From NCBI GenBank assembly GCA_016287675.1, contig JAEFAR010000002.1:62001-126000 (forward strand): a stretch of 64,000 nucleotides of DNA, written 5' to 3'. Positions 63,837 to 64,000 of the stretch are shown here, in pieces (position 1 is the stretch's first letter; each line of letters begins with the position of its first letter). Both the position numbers and the translations under genes were made by a program. Source of the stretch: Lachnospiraceae bacterium (lineage in GTDB: Bacteria; Bacillota; Clostridia; Lachnospirales; Lachnospiraceae). Under the pieces are notes generated by a model. That model saw only the letters and a program-made list of their open reading frames with translations. It did not search any database and was not told where the DNA came from.

Positions 63837-64000
63837 TTTTTATCCATTTAACCTCGTCCCCAAGGATCGACATTACGTCAAATCTGATGGGCTGTTCAAA
63901 GGAAAGTCCTTTATATTTTAAATAGGTCATTGCGCCTTTGATGATCTTTTTCTGCTTGGAAAGAACCACCGCTTCCTCAGGATAACCCGCATCGGTGTTT
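63820..64000 (-). CDS. YraN/UPF0102-family nuclease-fold protein, C-terminal part
   Basis: 59 C-terminal residues; the start lies beyond the right edge. SKQKKIIKGAMTYLKYK and the terminal RFDVMSILGDE...WIKNAF are the YraN signature, including the Arg-Phe-Asp-Val strand. The family has a Holliday-junction-resolvase-like fold; function is poorly known. Stop is TAA at 63822-63820. Confidence 0.85.
   Translation of the reverse strand, partial: NTDAGYPEEAVVLSKQKKIIKGAMTYLKYKGLSFEQPIRFDVMSILGDEVKWIKNAFTA

Overview
The window looks like a chromosomal segment from a low-to-mid GC Gram-positive anaerobe of the class Clostridia, most likely Lachnospiraceae. This rests on gene content and order only: a secretin-less type IV pilus operon, the paired radical-SAM genes followed by an RNase E/G and rplU-prp-rpmA-obgE, an extended L27 N-terminus, MinCDE beside Mre/RodA/PBP2, and sepF-divIVA-lspA-rluD. 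No rRNA or tRNA genes, CRISPR arrays, insertion sequences or prophage were seen. No gene-free stretch exceeds 300 bases; the largest gaps (24362-24610, 1986-2213, 9036-9246) hold promoters, an operator-like palindrome and a structured repeat.

Left half, read almost wholly on + (1-34231): the 3' end of miaB, RNase Y, an aspartate aminotransferase with an operator-like palindrome, then proC, a NUDIX hydrolase and pyrimidine-nucleoside phosphorylase leading into a type IV pilus operon (pilB, pilT, structured repeat, pilC, pilA, pilD, three pilin-like genes, pilM, pilN, pilO, phosphoesterase). scpA, scpB and a SWIM/SNF2 helicase follow. After one minus-strand zinc-ribbon membrane protein comes a translation/ribosome-assembly block (two radical-SAM-type proteins, RNase G, L21, Prp, L27, ObgE, YhbY, a NadD-YqeK fusion, RsfS). 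It ends with a XerS-like tyrosine recombinase preceded by a 28-bp dif-like dyad.

Right half, read wholly on - (34268-64000): a BlaI-like repressor with a 21-residue leader ORF, a degenerate AAA-type ATPase, the rluD-lspA-divIVA-sepF division cluster, an HlyD-like membrane protein, and a probable ten-gene morphogenesis operon transcribed mreB-mreC-mreD-mrdA-minC-minD-minE-rodA-mgsA-(P-loop gene). Then come a PLP lyase, miaA, mutL, mutS, a membrane-anchored MutS-like protein, an EEP-family phosphatase, gpsA, plsY, der, a PDZ/radical-SAM DUF512 protein and the 3' end of a yraN-like gene.

The strand switch at about 34.25 kb is convergent and lies next to the XerS-like gene and its dif-like site. 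That is the layout expected where two replichores meet, so the window may span the replication terminus. This is inference. Other unusual points are a methylglyoxal synthase homologue lacking two active-site aspartates, promoters built into terminator hairpins, a multi-hairpin repeat inside the pilus operon, a large insertion in PilM, and a long insertion in PBP2.
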